In this document: positions 1 through 11,491 of the stretch, one piece after another | How positions within the stretch are numbered: the stretch's first letter is position 1 | Layout: each line of letters begins with the position of its first letter | Assembly (NCBI GenBank): GCA_029204225.1 | Contig: CM055114.1 | Location: 19,023,273 to 19,087,272 of the forward strand | DNA: 64,000 bases | Origin: Diphasiastrum complanatum | Taxonomy: Eukaryota; Streptophyta; Lycopodiopsida; Lycopodiales; Lycopodiaceae | Reading direction: 5' to 3' | The notes under the pieces: generated by a model | What the model was told of the DNA's origin: nothing | Databases searched by the model: none | What the model saw: the letters and a program-made list of their open reading frames with translations, nothing else | Program-made: the position numbers and the translations under genes

Positions 1-517
1 AAAATGCTCTAGTTGAGATGTGATGGCAGTGCTCCGGTCGAGTTTTTACTGAGCACTCCGGTTGAGATGCGAGCGAAAGGCTTTGGTTGAGAATTGATGG
101 CAGTGCTTCGGTCGAGTTTTGTCTGAGCACTCCGGTTGAAATTTGGACTGAGCACTCCAGTTAAAATTTGGATTGAAGGGTCCGGTTGAGATGTGACGGT
201 TTCCTTCGGTCGAGATGTCAAAGAGATGTTCGTTCTAAATGTGGAGTTATGACTCCGTTCGAGTTTTGAACAATTAGCGGTGATTGAGGTGTAACTCAGG
301 ACATGTTAGGATCGTGAAGTTGTGGTTCAGTCGAGAGGTATGAGGTAGTAGTCCGCTCCAGACTTGGTGAGAATCATGAGACTTCGGTTGAGAAAAGAAC
401 AGGACTTCAGTCAAGATCGAAGTGATGAGCTCAGCAATGAATGTGTAGGACCTCTCAAACGATGGTGTTGCAACACAGGAGATTGAGATATGGCTTGGTT
501 GAGCGTGTGTGTAGCTG
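1..517. repeat. degenerate CGGTYGAG-rich block
   Basis: The block repeats short units built on CTCCGGTTGAG or GCTCCGGTCGAG, often followed by a T-rich run, at irregular spacing of about 20-50 bases (clear around 36-50, 55-70, 100-120 and 125-140). No credible protein is encoded. It lies on the internal side of the primer-binding-like site at 518-532, so it may be the untranslated leader of the minus-strand LTR element to its right. The units are too diverged for a precise period. Confidence 0.4.
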
Positions 518-532
518 TGGAATGGCGCCAAA
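518..532 (-). promoter_or_regulatory. gypsy-type primer-binding site
   Basis: Read on the minus strand the sequence is TTGGCGCCATTCCAC, which starts like the TGGCGCC site used by Athila/Tat gypsy elements. It directly follows a CA end (TG at 533-534 on the plus strand), as expected where a minus-strand 5' LTR meets its internal region. The match is good over seven bases and weak afterwards. Confidence 0.4.
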
Positions 533-1390
533 TGTTCATAGATTCACTGAATCTAAAAACACATTTTTTCTCTTTCTTTTGTTGCTTATCTCTCTTGGAT
601 TACTTCTATTGTTATGGTTCTTTGTGATTACTCTTCTTATTAGAACGGTTATAGAGCAGAAGCAATATTCAAGGATGCATTACGTATTTCCGAGCTTGTC
701 AGTGGGTAACTCAACTCCGATACTCAACTACATGCATACACTAGCCATGCAACCATCTACAGCTCAAGCAGATCAACGTTCAGCACAAAGAGCGATCCTA
801 CTACTAACTAGTGAATTAAAAAACAATCAAGAACTAGATTAGCTATTGAAACTATAACAAGATTCAAGAAACAAGAAATAGAAATAAGATTCCTAGCAGC
901 ATCTAACAATCTAAGAATCAAGAAACACACCTTACTTGATGCCTAGATTATCCAAGAACATCAAGAACTAGAATGTCAAGACTATGCAAGATTTACACCA
1001 CATTTCTAGCCTCTATAGTTTACTTGAATGCTGATTTCTACAAGATTCCACAAGCAAGAATTGAAGCTAATCCACAACTAAGCATGAACAAGAAACAAGA
1101 ACCTAGTTAATCCACAAGCAAGGAATCAAGCATGCTTATAGAAATATCACTCAAGATCATTGCCATGAACAAGAAACTTAGTGATCATCAAGAACTCGTG
1201 GAGGATCCTCTTTATTAGCTCAAGAGAACTTGAAAATACAATCAAAGCTCCCTCACAAGAGAGGGGGGCCCTTAAATAAGCAACAAGGCTGTCCATGTGG
1301 AGCCCATGTGGCAATTCCACTAAATTAGAAATGACATGTGGAATGTAGGCTCACATAGTTAATCACTATCTTCCTAGCTAGTATTTCCTC
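533..1390 (-). mobile_element. probable gypsy LTR, minus strand
   Basis: This gene-free stretch starts with TG at 533, next to the primer-binding-like site. On the minus strand it has a TATA-like TTATTTAAG within 1271-1280, a plausible promoter roughly 740 bases before the LTR end. The remainder is A-rich with many 'caagaa' and 'aagaatcaag' words and no coding capacity. The right boundary is only a guess, because no second LTR copy lies in the window. It is interpreted as the 5' LTR of a minus-strand gypsy element whose body lies left of the window. Confidence 0.35.
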
Positions 1391-1589
1391 GGCTCTCATG
1401 CTCGGCTCTCAACTTCTTCTGCTCTCTTCCTTCTGAGACCTCCTCGGTCATGGGTGAGAGATAACTTATGTCTTGAGCTTGGCTCTGCACTAGAGAATCG
1501 GCTAACACCACTCCTCGGGGACTTGATCAACCACTGGAGAGAGGCATCGGCGAACTTAAAATAGAAGCCTTGGCTTTTAGTAGAGGGAA

Positions 1590-2650
1590 AGAACCCATGG
1601 AAGTGGAGGAACATGGGCAATTTGTCGAAGAACTCGACGAATTGTTACCAAGGAGCAATATCTCCACTTGATAACAGAGGTGGATGAACTGAAACTGGCT
1701 TTAGCCAATTTCAAGTCAAGTGTGGATAACTTGGTCACCGAACTCAAAAGCTTAATTTTGAACTGTGGGAAAGAAAACCTCCCCTCCACTTCTCAGTTGT
1801 CCTCTTCTCCACTTCCATCAGTTTTGAGTGAGTCTGTGCGGTCGCACCCCAGTGTCTTTAAAGACTTAGAGCCTCCTACTTTTCTTGGGGAAGAGAAGGA
1901 TAAAAACGCATATATTCTACATACATTCCTCAACAAATGGAAGAACATCTATGCTCTTAAATAGACCCCTGACCATTTGCAAGCTATTGAGGCCAGTCTT
2001 TCCCTAGGGCCCATGGCCTATAAGTGGTGGTTAAACCTCCAAGAGGCAGGGCAAACTCTCTGGTCATGGAAAGCTTATGAAGAAGCGTTCCCAAGAGAGT
2101 TTTTGCCAGAAAACGAACTTGATAGAGCCTGGGAAGCCTGTAAAAAAATAGTAATGGACAAATTCTTAATCCAATATATCTTGCAGTATCGAAAAGCAAT
2201 TTTAAAGATTAAAAATATGGATGACTATCAGAAAGTCAGAGGGTTTGTCCATGGCCTTAATATGAATATAAAGTAGAGGTCCAGAGAAAGTCGCCTACTA
2301 CTCTAGAGCAAGCTCTCATATATGCTCAAATCTATGATGATTCAATGGGCAGGAAGTAGGCAAGACAACAACCTCTCCTCAAAAAGACTTTCGATTAAAA
2401 AAAAAAAATTAAAGGAAAGAAAGAAGATAAAATTAAGAGTGAAGGTCCTCAGAAATGCCCATCGCTCATACAGCCCTTAAAACCAGAAGATTTTGAGAAA
2501 GCCAAACAAGAAAGAATGTTTGTGCTTTGTGTGCATAGGCAAGGGACACACAATCAGACAGTGTCCCAAGGGGCCATTCACTAAAAAAGAAAAGAAAGAT
2601 AAAAAAACAAGTTCATCTTGTTCAGATAGTAAGTTTCCCAAGTGACTCGG
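1590..2650 (+). pseudogene. gypsy gag remnant
   Basis: Gag forms the RNA-packaging particle of the element. Pieces in different frames can be followed: MEVEEHGQFVEELDEL at 1590, then a stop and frame change near 1655, a helical segment through 1964 containing EPPTFLGEE, and a capsid-like stretch at 1977-2276 containing YKWWLNL and the phrase GFVHGLN typical of retrotransposon gag. A zinc knuckle of form C-X2-C-X4-H-X4-C (CFVCIGKGHTIRQC) is readable at 2523-2564. At least three interruptions are visible. An A-rich run at about 2397-2408 coincides with one frame loss. Confidence 0.75.
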
Positions 2651-2667
2651 CAGCTTTTGAGATAAAA

Positions 2668-2904
2668 GTGTTTCGTGAAGATCATGAACACTATTGCCAA
2701 CTAACTTCTACAATGCTAGCAAGACCCTTCAGCTTTGGGCTGCATGATCTAGTACGTATGCATGGGAAAGTTGGCAACCAGTCAGTTAGAGTCATGGTTG
2801 ATGATGGGGCAACCCATAATTTCATCAACTACACCCTAGTTAACAAACTTAGACTTCCAAAAGTACCTAGTCAGCATAGGTACATACATAGTTTCTTTAG
2901 CTAA
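2668..2904 (+). pseudogene. gypsy aspartic protease remnant
   Basis: This frame encodes the pepsin-like protease that would mature the polyprotein. The active-site region reads VMVDDGATHNFI near 2790-2825; the family consensus here is DSGATHNFI, so the serine after the catalytic Asp is replaced by Asp. The frame ends early at 2904. A further piece at 2993-3175 contains the phrase VLGRDWLYSLGP, the usual end of the protease domain in plant gypsy elements. The start at 2668 is only the first Met after a frame break. Confidence 0.7.
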
Positions 2905-3289
2905 GGGTGAAGACAAGAAAATTTGAAAAACCAAGGTAAGTAATTTAAATCTCGGTATTCAGGGGTATCAAGATGAAATAAACTTTTAGATAATGCACCT
3001 GGATCGCATAGGTATTGTTCTTGGGAGAGATTGGCTCTATAGCTTAGGACCTTCCCTCCAAAGAAATTATCAGGAGAACACCCTCAACTTTCAGCATAAA
3101 GGTCAAGAAATCCAGTTGCATGGGGAGCATGATGTCCCCAACAGCCCTATGGTCTGCATTTCAGAGCTCTTTTAGTTAATCACAGACAATGACCATCAGG
3201 CATTCTTATGTGACTTTCAGTTTATTCCAGAAGTTTCTATTTCTAGTTCTTTACAGCAAAAAGTAAGCAAATTAGAAACTTTATTGTCT

Positions 3290-4720
3290 AAATTTTAAGA
3301 TGCTTTTTCTGAAGATTTACCGCATGGTCTACCACCTAGCAGAGATGTAGATAATGTAATAAACCTAGTACCAGGTACAGCACCTGTTTCTAAACCTTCG
3401 TATTAGGTCAGCCGAACTGAGGATGAAGAAATAACTAGGAAGTTAATAGATTATCTTGGGAAAGGCCAAATTCAGACCAGTAGTTCACCATGGGCCTCAC
3501 CGGTCCTATTGGTGAAAAAGAAGGAGGGGTCTATGCGTTTTTGCGTAGATTACAAAGCCCTCAATAAAGTCACAACTAAGACTAAGTACCCAATGCCTTG
3601 GGCAAAGGAGTTGTTTGATCAACTCAACGGGGCTAAATTTTTCAGTAAAATTGACCTTAAATCGGGATATCATCAAGTCCGTATATAAATCGAAGATGTC
3701 CCAAAAATAGCTTTTAGGACTCGTCATGGTCATTATGAGTTTAAGGTGATGCCATTTGGGCTCACAAATGCTCTAACTATCTTTATGACTTTGATGAACA
3801 GTGTCCTTAGACCAGACTTGGGTAAGTTTGTAGTCATATTTTTAGATAACATCCTCGTTTACAGTAAAATGAGGAAGGAGCATCTTAAACACTCAGAAAT
3901 GTGTTTCGACTGCTTAGAAAGCATAAGCTTTATGCTAAGAAACCTAAGTGTGAATTCTTAATTGAACAAATAGCTGATCTGGATCACATTATCTCGGCAG
4001 ATGGGATTAAGATGGACCCGAGTAAGGTCAAAGCCATACTCAGTTGGCTGAGACCTCAGAATCTTTTAGAGCTTCAAATCTTTCTAGGTTTGGCGGCATA
4101 TTACAGAGGATTTTTCAAGGAATATGCTCAGATAGCAGTTCCCATGACAAATCTTCTTAAGGGCAAGGGAAAGGAGTTCATATGGGAGTCCGCACAACAG
4201 GAGAGCTTTGATGCTCTCAAAACAACCTTAGATACAGCACCAGTTTTAAAAGTCGTCGACCTCAATCAGCCATTTGTGGTCAAAACAAATGCTAGCGACT
4301 TTGCGATTGGTGCTGTACTAACTCAGAATGGACGACCAGTTGCGTTTGAGAGTTAAAAAATTGAGCCAGCATAGACTAGGTATAGTGTCTATGAAAAGAA
4401 ACTCTTTTCCATAATTCATGCCCTTAAGACTTGGAGGCATTATTTGTATGGTGCCAAATTTGAGGTCCTAACAGAACATGAAAGTCTCAGATATCTTTGC
4501 AATCAGCTTGAGCTTAGAGGTCGAAAAGCTCATTGGGCTAAGTTAATGCAAGAGTTTGATATGTCTATCAGATATAGACGGGGGAAATTCAACACAGTAG
4601 CAGATGCACTTAGTAGAATGTCTATGATAAACGACCTGAGTTTTACTCAGATTTGTAGTGAGTTACTCGAGTACTTGAGAAAGAAGTGCAAGCATGATGC
4701 ATTATTCTCTGTTATCTAGA
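3290..4720 (+). pseudogene. gypsy reverse transcriptase and RNase H remnant
   Basis: Reverse transcriptase fingers and palm motifs are clear: [14 protein letters not shown] near 3480-3525, [13 protein letters not shown] near 3537-3575, [13 protein letters not shown] followed by a stop near 3684, and FRTRHGHYEFKVMPFGL to about 3770. The catalytic box reads FLDNILVYS near 3838-3865 instead of FLDDILVYS, so a metal-binding Asp has become Asn. The connection domain (FLGLAAYYRGF) follows, then RNase H, where TDAS reads TNASDFAIGAVL near 4288-4325, a second Asp to Asn change. RNase H continues in the frame 4444-4719, ending with VADALSR. Several stops separate the blocks. Confidence 0.85.
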
Positions 4721-4889
4721 ACTTAGTCTAGAGCAGATAGTTACAGATTCCAGAACCAGTTCTTGGGACTGGTGCCAGTTCTAGTGCTAGTTCATCCAAG
4801 AATACGGCAGTTTTCGTTGAGGATGATGAGTCCGAGTATACGTCATATGACGTTGAGAATTTTGAGCTTGTATTACCCAAGAAAAACTC

Positions 4890-6036
4890 AGTGGTTGAGG
4901 GTCAGTTGGCTCAAGGATTCAAATGGAAACAATATTCCATTCAGGATGAGTACTTGCTCTATAGAGATATAGTACGTGTCTCCAATTCAGAGAATTATAG
5001 GCAGCAGGTCCTAAATGAGTGTCATGATAGTCCTAGTGTGGGGCACCCTGACATTCAAAACACCTATGAGCTTCTTCGTAGGCAATTTTTCTAGCACAGT
5101 ATGAAATAGGACATCCAGCAATATGTAACTAGTTGCCAAAAATGTCAAGTAAATAAAGCATAGCATTTAAAGACAGGAGGGTTGCTACAGCCCTTAGATA
5201 TATCAGCCAGTAAATGGGAGATTATCTCCATGGACTTTATAATAGGCCTGCCTAAAATCCAAATGGGTAATGATGCTATATGGGTCATAGTTGACCGTCT
5301 GACCAAAATGGCTCACTTTATTCCGACCAAAACAACCATTAGAGCTCCAGAGCTAGAGAGGTTGTTTGTAGATGGGCTATTTGAATTGTATGGTCTATCT
5401 TCTGGCATAATTAGCGACTGGGACAATAAGTGTAATGGAAATTTTTGGAGGGCAATATTCTATCATCTCCATACTAAACATCACATGAGTACTACTGGAC
5501 GGTAAAACTGAAAGAGTAAATAAGGTGCTGGAGGATATGCTTCATGTATACGTCAGCAAAAAGCACACTAATTGGGAGGAGTATCTCTTGATATTAGAGT
5601 TTGCTTACAGTAGTACCAAACATTCAGCTACGAGATACAACCCATTTATGTTGATGTATGATTTTCGGCCACGCTCACCCACAGTTGTAGGGTTCAAACA
5701 AGAAAAAGTTGATTCATCCAGAAACTTTTTAGAGGACCTAAACCAGCTGATAGAAAATGCTAGGCATAGCATTAGGCAATCCTAGGATCGAGCTAGACAT
5801 TATGCATATCCACACAGACAGGATGTGCAATTCTCCGCTTGTGAGAAAGTCTACTTGAGAGTCCCAGTTGACTCTAAAACCCTCAAATTAGGAGTGTGTG
5901 CTAAATTGTCTCCTAGGTATTGTGGTCCTTTTACCATCAGTAGGAGAGTAGGCAAGGTCACCTATGAAATAGAACTCTCACACAACAGTAAGGTTTTTCT
6001 AGTTTTTCATGTAAGTCAGTTACAAAAAGCCTTAGC
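4890..6036 (+). pseudogene. gypsy integrase remnant
   Basis: Integrase inserts the element's DNA copy into the genome. The zinc-binding HHCC region runs over 5020-5150 (HDSPSVGHPDI ... CQKC) with a stop inside. The catalytic core at 5182-5505 begins WEIISMDFIIGLPK with the first Asp. The second Asp lies in ISDWDNKCNGNFW, where the usual SDRD is SDWD. A frameshift near 5490 precedes DGKTERVNKVLEDML, which keeps the third acidic residue. The frame 5825-6036 has the C-terminal segment with CGPFTISRRVGKVTYEIEL and VFHVSQLQKAL. Translation is cut at 6036 by copia A exactly at the target duplication TTAGC. Confidence 0.85.
6032..6036. repeat. target-site duplication TTAGC, left copy
   Basis: TTAGC stands directly before the TG of the 5' LTR of copia A. 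The same five bases follow the CA end of its 3' LTR at 24714-24718. Five-base duplications are normal for copia integrase. Confidence 0.9.
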
Positions 6037-6695
6037 TGAAGAAACAAAATGTTTCTAGTGCCAAAGCCTTGCTAGCTCTCCACTATGATTTTGACAGAAA
6101 AGACACAAGAAACGAAATTGTTCACGAACAATTTTGCGACACACGACACAAAATTGTTTCGCGACACAAAATCATTCTTGATCCACGAACGACCAATAAG
6201 ATTAGCCAAGTACCAAGGGGTACAAATATTTGATCAAATATCCTGACATCAACAGAAGTACTCTAGATCGTGGCTAATCTGTCACTCTTGTAATTCGCGA
6301 TTAGTTGTAGATGTTTCATCTTTCTAATATGAAGTTACGCGAAGCGACACGAAAAAGTTCGTGAACTATATACTTTCTATTTGATGCATAATACTATAAG
6401 ACAAGAAGACAAAAAATACAGAATACATGTTCGCCAGTGAGCGAGACAATTTTGTAAGAGGATCAGCAGATCCAGAAGTTCGCTAGTAAGCGAGCCATTG
6501 TTTCATTTTCGTCTAGATTTCGTGTCATTTTGTTTCGTTGTGTTACAGAGCCTGATTGATCCAATATGCATTATTCTTGAACAAAAATAAATCGAGTTTT
6601 GCGAAACTGTTCGCGAATCGTTTAAGATTTTTATCAGTTTGTCACCAGAGTTCTAGCCAGAATTTGTATTCTCTGAGTTTACTTTTTTTGCATCA
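6037..6695 (+). repeat. 5' LTR of copia A
   Basis: It begins TGAAGAAACAAAATG and ends TTTTTTTGCATCA, immediately before the primer site. Both ends match the 3' LTR at 24422-24713, which has lost roughly 370 internal bases, and the start matches the partial LTR of copia F at 52030. It is rich in 'cgcgac', 'cacga' and 'gttcgcga' words. Confidence 0.9.
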
Positions 6696-6696
6696 A

Positions 6697-6708
6697 TGGT
6701 ATCAGAGC
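6697..6708 (+). promoter_or_regulatory. primer-binding site, copia A
   Basis: TGGTATCAGAGC is complementary to the 3' end of plant initiator-Met tRNA and begins one base after the LTR. It would prime minus-strand DNA synthesis. Confidence 0.95.
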
Positions 6709-6810
6709 CTACCTTGTCATAGTCTGACATAGACGAAAAGCTACCAGATCCAGGAGGCTAAGCATTCAAACAAAGGACCATTAACAAGTGAAAACACAAA
6801 TTTAGGAGCA

Positions 6811-7815
6811 ATGGCTTCAATCAGTAGCATACAATCCAAGATCTGTATAGTTTTGGATTCATCAGGATCGAACTTCCTAGCATGGAAGGTTAAGACCTCA
6901 CTGATACTAAATGAAGAAGGATTATGCCCCTGGGTAGATGGCACTGAGGAGGTTCTTACAACAACAGGCAAAGAGCTACACGAATGGAGGGAGAAAAATG
7001 ACAAGGCAATAGCCTTGCTATCATCATCCATCGAGGATAGCCTCACACTTGACCTGACTACACTCTCTAAAGCAAAAGAGATGTGGGATACACTACTCAC
7101 AAGATTTCAGACAAAATCACGCAGGCAGATAATGATGCTTGAAAATCAGCTGACAAACCTGCAATGTGATGGCAAAGACCTCACTTCTTTTGTTAGAAAG
7201 ATGAATGATCTATTTCTTTCACTATACAATTCTGGAGCAAAAAATACAGTGTCAGCAGAGAAGCAGCTCACTTATCTGTTGAAAGCCTTACCAAGATTCT
7301 TCCAGACAACCAGAACTCTACTAGCAAAGGATCCAACAATGACACTCGAAAAGGCAATTATCGAGATTCGAGAATAAGTCGAGGCTCGAGAGCACCTTGA
7401 TCACAAGAATGCTTCTGAACAAGCTCTTTACAACAACAAGGAGAAGGCCAAGAAACAATTCAAGCCTAAGAGGGAGTCAGATCGAAAGCAGGATCGTGAT
7501 CAACAAGCAGAAGGGACCAACAAAGGCAAATGGAAGAACAAAGGAAGGTCGAAACAACAGAGTGGAGACAAGAAGACATGCTTGAGATGCAAACATGAAG
7601 ATCATACAATCGATTTGTGTTGGCTCAATCCAAAAATTGAGTGTATCCACTGCCACAAGAAGGGTCATGTAGCCATGGACTGCCGCCTGAACCCAAGAAA
7701 CAAATCAGCACAAAGCAGACATCAGAACAATAATAGTTCGTCCTATGTCGAGGAGTCAGAGGGCTCAAAAATGGACGAAGAAAGATCGAATCATGGTAAT
7801 TTGACCGCTTACATC
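6811..7815 (+). pseudogene. copia A gag with two zinc knuckles
   Basis: Gag starts at Met 6811 and is open for 188 codons to a single stop at 7375. The first part is the usual copia gag fold (NFLAWKVKTSLIL, AKEMWDTLL, LTNLQCDGKDLTSFVRKMN). The same reading resumes in another frame after the stop. Two zinc knuckles of form C-X2-C-X4-H-X4-C follow in one frame: CLRCKHEDHTIDLC at 7579-7620 and CIHCHKKGHVAMDC at 7642-7683. The coding stretch ends at LTAYI near 7815, where foreign sequence begins. Copia F keeps the sequence that should follow (a protease active site DSGATSHF), so the protease was lost here. Confidence 0.85.
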
Positions 7816-8745
7816 ATGGGGATATCGCACTTGTCTGTGACGACTAGGATAAGAAGGGGAGGATTCTGAAGCGTTCGTAGAGGAGCGATATGTACAGAAA
7901 GAAAGTACGGTATATCGGACCTGTGCGAGCCAAATATCAGAGAGATCGTTGAACATAGAAGAGAGGTGCACGAGTCTGATATGAGGAGACATGTAAGCAT
8001 AAATATTGGACCTGTGTGCATGAAATGCAGTAGGCAGAATATCGATTATGAAGGTGGCACACAAGTGCGATATGCGGAGGGAAAAAAAAGTGAAAAAATT
8101 TCATCGGAGCTGGTAATTTTCTATTGTGGTTCGCACGTGCGAAAAAATGTCTTGTCGCATGTGCAAACTGTCAAGTCATCAAAAAGTGACACATGGTGAC
8201 AAGTCAACAAATGATCATTCGACACATGTCAGGCTGTCATTTCACACGTGTGAGATTGTACGGCCTAATGCGAGAACGACACGTGTTGTCCATCCGACTA
8301 ATGAACATGAGACACGTGTCCTTGTGTCATTTCACACATGTCTGCAAACCAATCAGGAATAAACACGTGTCCATTGACCGTTGACCACACATGTGAAAAT
8401 TCACTATAAAAGACACAAAACCCGATTAATTTTTTGTTTTTTTCTTTCTCAAAATTCACAACATATCTCATTTTATTCGTCGATCCCTACTTGAGATCCA
8501 GTAAAAATATTGCCCTTTTTGTAACCAATGGAGGGAATATTTTTAAATTTAGTCAAGTTATACTGCGAACTGTTTATGGTTCTTAACTGTGACCTTAGAC
8601 ACTGTGGTTAGATCATTGGGAGTTGGGGAGCCTCGGGAGTGGTGGGGGCAAGCAAATAAACAATATTTTTTTTTATTTTGATATTTTTCTATATTCTACA
8701 TGACATTCCTTAAAGGGTCTTTTTGATATTGAAAACTCCTCTAAT
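7815..8745 (+). promoter_or_regulatory. inserted promoter-like block with G-boxes and TATA
   Basis: This 0.93-kb block replaces about 530 bases present in copia F (53275-53805). It has no convincing ORF. From 8243 to 8411 it carries CACACGTGTG (8243-8252), CACGTG cores at 8280, 8313 and 8364, two TTGAC W-box cores (8374-8378, 8381-8385) and TATAAAA at 8405-8411. Its right half is T-rich. The word CATCATGG stands at both edges (near 7812-7819 and 8747-8754), either a duplication or repair microhomology. It could be an LTR fragment of an unidentified element or a captured host promoter; I cannot decide. Confidence 0.5.
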
Positions 8746-8768
8746 GCCATCATGGAACAATCAAAGGG

Positions 8769-9912
8769 GTGAGCACCTTGAATGCGAACAGTTCGACGAC
8801 CTGTGATGCATGTCTAAAGGGTAATATGTCACACACTCCATTTGTCAAGGACTCTTACAGAACGACCAAGATTCTGGAGTTAGTGCATTCTAACATCTGT
8901 GGGTCTTTCAATGTGATCTCAATAGGAGGATCAAAATATTACATTACCTTTATTGATGATTACAGTAAATTTTCTAGAGTCTATTTTATTCAGAATAAAT
9001 CAAAAGCATTTGACAAATTCAAAGAGTATATGAATTGGACAAAGAGATGCACTGGTAATAAAGTAAAGAAGATCAAAATAAATAAAGGTGGAGAATACAT
9101 CTCGAATCGATTCTCTGACTTCTGCAATAATCGTGGTATCATTCACAGAAGGACTACATCTTACACACCGCAGCACAATGTAGAAAGAAAGAATAGGACC
9201 CTAATGGAAGCTACAAGAGTACTGTGGGCTAAAGTAGTAGCTACTGTCACTTACATTCAGAACAGGACAGGAAAGTTTGGTGTTCCTCACACGACACCAC
9301 ACAAATTATGGTGGGGTAGAAAATCCAATCTGGCTCGCATCCGTATCTTTGGTTGTGCAACTTATGCACATGTTCCTGATAAGCTTTGAAAGAAGCTTGA
9401 TGAGAAAGCTGAATAGGGATATCTTGTAGGATATGACAATAATTCTTCATACTACAAAGTCTACATGACAGAGACAAACACTGTGAAGACAATCAGAGAT
9501 GTCAAGTTTGATGAGAGTAGAACGATGGCCAACAATGATTCTATCAGTTATGAAGTTCTTAAAAGATAGTACTATGATCTGCCAACTATGACAGAGGGAG
9601 CAGAGGATGAATAGAAGATGAAAATGTTCGAGTCGCTTCGCATTCGAGTGAAGAACCAGACGAAGAAAATTTCAAGAGGTAGCCTACTGCTATAGTACCT
9701 ATAGGCTGAAATGGTTCCAGACCTAGTAGAGCAAACAAAGGCAAAGACATTGCAGTTCCAGGAGGACCTCCTAGAAGGTTGACAAGACAATGAAAGCGCC
9801 AGCAAGATATGTGCCAAACAGCTCTTCTTCTACATTAGAAGAGTTTTGTGGGTTTAGTGGCGAACCACATACATTCAAGGAGGCAATTGAATGTCCAGAG
9901 AAGGATTTAGAT
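8769..9912 (+). pseudogene. copia A integrase remnant
   Basis: The 206-codon open part covers the C-terminal half of the zinc domain (TCDACLKG) and the catalytic core: VHSNICGSF, FIDDYSKFSRVYF, INKGGEYISNRF, TPQHNVERKNRTLMEA and LWWGRK. Two catalytic positions are changed. The Asp expected before GGEY is Asn, and three residues (GVA) are deleted before the conserved ERKNRT. Beyond a stop at 9387 the frame is still readable through GYLVGYDNNSSYY and FDESRTM to the start of the reverse-transcriptase region (EEFCGFSGEPHTFKEAIE), then breaks at the GA tract near 9916. Confidence 0.85.
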
Positions 9913-9915
9913 AAT

Positions 9916-10053
9916 AGAGAGAGAGAGAGAGAGAGAGAGTGTGTGTGTGTGTGTGTGTGTTCTGATTAAGATTTAGAGTAGTAGATGAATAGATTGTGTG
10001 TGTGTGTATTCGTGTTTAACATTTTGCATTGATTTAAAATTTAAGATGAGAGA
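9916..10053. repeat. GA/GT microsatellite island, left part
   Basis: A GA tract (9916-9938) runs directly into a GT tract (9939-9961). A 40-base word related to TTGATTAAGATTTAGAGTAG follows, then another short GT tract. The same arrangement is repeated twice to the right of copia B (14961-15365). The island is the target into which copia B inserted, and it also forms the left junction of foreign DNA in copia A. Confidence 0.85.
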
Positions 10054-10788
10054 TGTGAAGAATTGAAAAAGATTATCTATGTTAGATATAGGGGTCTTAT
10101 GTTTTTTACATCAAGCATCTAGGTGTAGGATGTTGATAGGAATAAATTTGGCATAGATGGCAAATTATGCATTTCCACTTGTAATGCCACTATTGAGCCA
10201 AAATAGAGTAAGAGGCTAAACAATTGCTAATTAGAGTGTAGACAAGTGTAAAGTTTTTGTTTGATGAATTCCAAGAGGTCCAATAGGATATAGAGGTGGA
10301 ACCTTGTGAGGTCCAATAGGAAATTGAGGTGTGCTTGAATATAGTCCAATAGAATTAAGAGGTGCATAGATCAATGATCCAATAGGATCAAGAGGTGACA
10401 AAATGTGGTCCAATCATAGTTAAGCATAGTGGTAGCTCGTGGACCTACTAGTATCATTGTACTCCTCATTTTGAAGTCAATTGATTTGGTGATTTCATGG
10501 ATTTTGTGAGTTATTGGATTTCTAGCTTTCTCTCTCTACCCGAGAGCTCTTGATGCATTTTCTCTCTCTACCCGAGGAGAGCAGCTTGTTTTTACTTAGA
10601 TTATTTTTTGAATACTTCCCACACGTGTGAGTGAGAGTTGGAAGTGATTGAATGCATGTAGTAGTGTGTTTTTGCCATAGGATTCAAGATTGATCTTGAA
10701 TCTCAATCTAGTCTTGATCTTGGTGCATCTACACACCTTAGGAGATCACAAGTACATGTAGTGGAGTCCACACGTGTGAAATTCAACA
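10054..10788 (+). repeat. 5' LTR of copia B
   Basis: It starts TGTGAAGAATTG and ends AAATTCAACA. It contains several CCAATAGGA-type words at 10287-10395, two short CTCTCTACCCGAG repeats near 10531-10578, and the palindrome CACACGTGTG twice (about 10620 and 10769). Confidence 0.95.
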
Positions 10789-10801
10789 TAGTATCAGAGC
10801 C
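10789..10801 (+). promoter_or_regulatory. primer-binding site, copia B
   Basis: TAGTATCAGAGCC follows the LTR end at once. It matches the initiator-Met site TGGTATCAGAGC except for one base. Confidence 0.85.
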
Positions 10802-11491
10802 TACCTAAGGTTACCATGCATTTTGATCTATCTAAGTGAAAAAATTTTCATCAATCTTGAGCTAGAAGTTGTCAAGGCCCATTTTCCTAACTATCTTGTT
10901 CAATCTTGGATCAAAAGAGATCAAAAGGACATTGATTAGGTCTGACCTAGTACTTTATGGAATCAGGTGCTTAGACACATGTGAGGAACATCCAATTTCA
11001 GTTTGGAAGTTCTCTCTCATGTTTGATCCATTTATCTTGCTTGATAGCTTGTTTTGAAACTATTTTTGTCTAGTTTCTGTTGCAATGAGTTTCATTCCAT
11101 TTGGTTGAGCCAATCAAAAGTTATAAGCTTTTGAAGAGGGTTAGGTAGGGCACCTAGACCTGGGTGGACACATTTGGTTTGGTCAAGAGATTGCATGGTT
11201 GATCCAAAATCACAGTTGTATGCTTGCCAATCTCATCTATATGTGATCTAGGCACTGTTCTGAGATCTTAGCCATTTTGTTTCATGCAATATCATTGTAT
11301 TTGAGTCAAATTTGATTTCTTAGTGTATTTCACACGTGCTAAGAGTGTTAGATCCTAACTTTGCCTATACTCCATCATTTGATGTGAAATAGATCTTGTT
11401 TTAGAGAGATTTGAGTAGCTAGTGAGAATCAATTCACAAATTGTTGTAAGATCTTTCATAGGAGGAGATAGTACTCAATTATTGGATCCTA

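Noticed and set aside
441-842. 133-codon plus-strand frame with a long hydrophobic stretch (FFLFLLLLISLGLLLLLWFF)
   Set aside because: It crosses the primer-site and LTR boundary at 532-533 of a minus-strand LTR. The hydrophobic part comes from a T-rich run and shows no family resemblance.
8243-8411. Promoter of a host gene at this locus
   Set aside because: No coding sequence of a host gene follows. Downstream is copia A integrase, so a locus-specific host promoter cannot be claimed.
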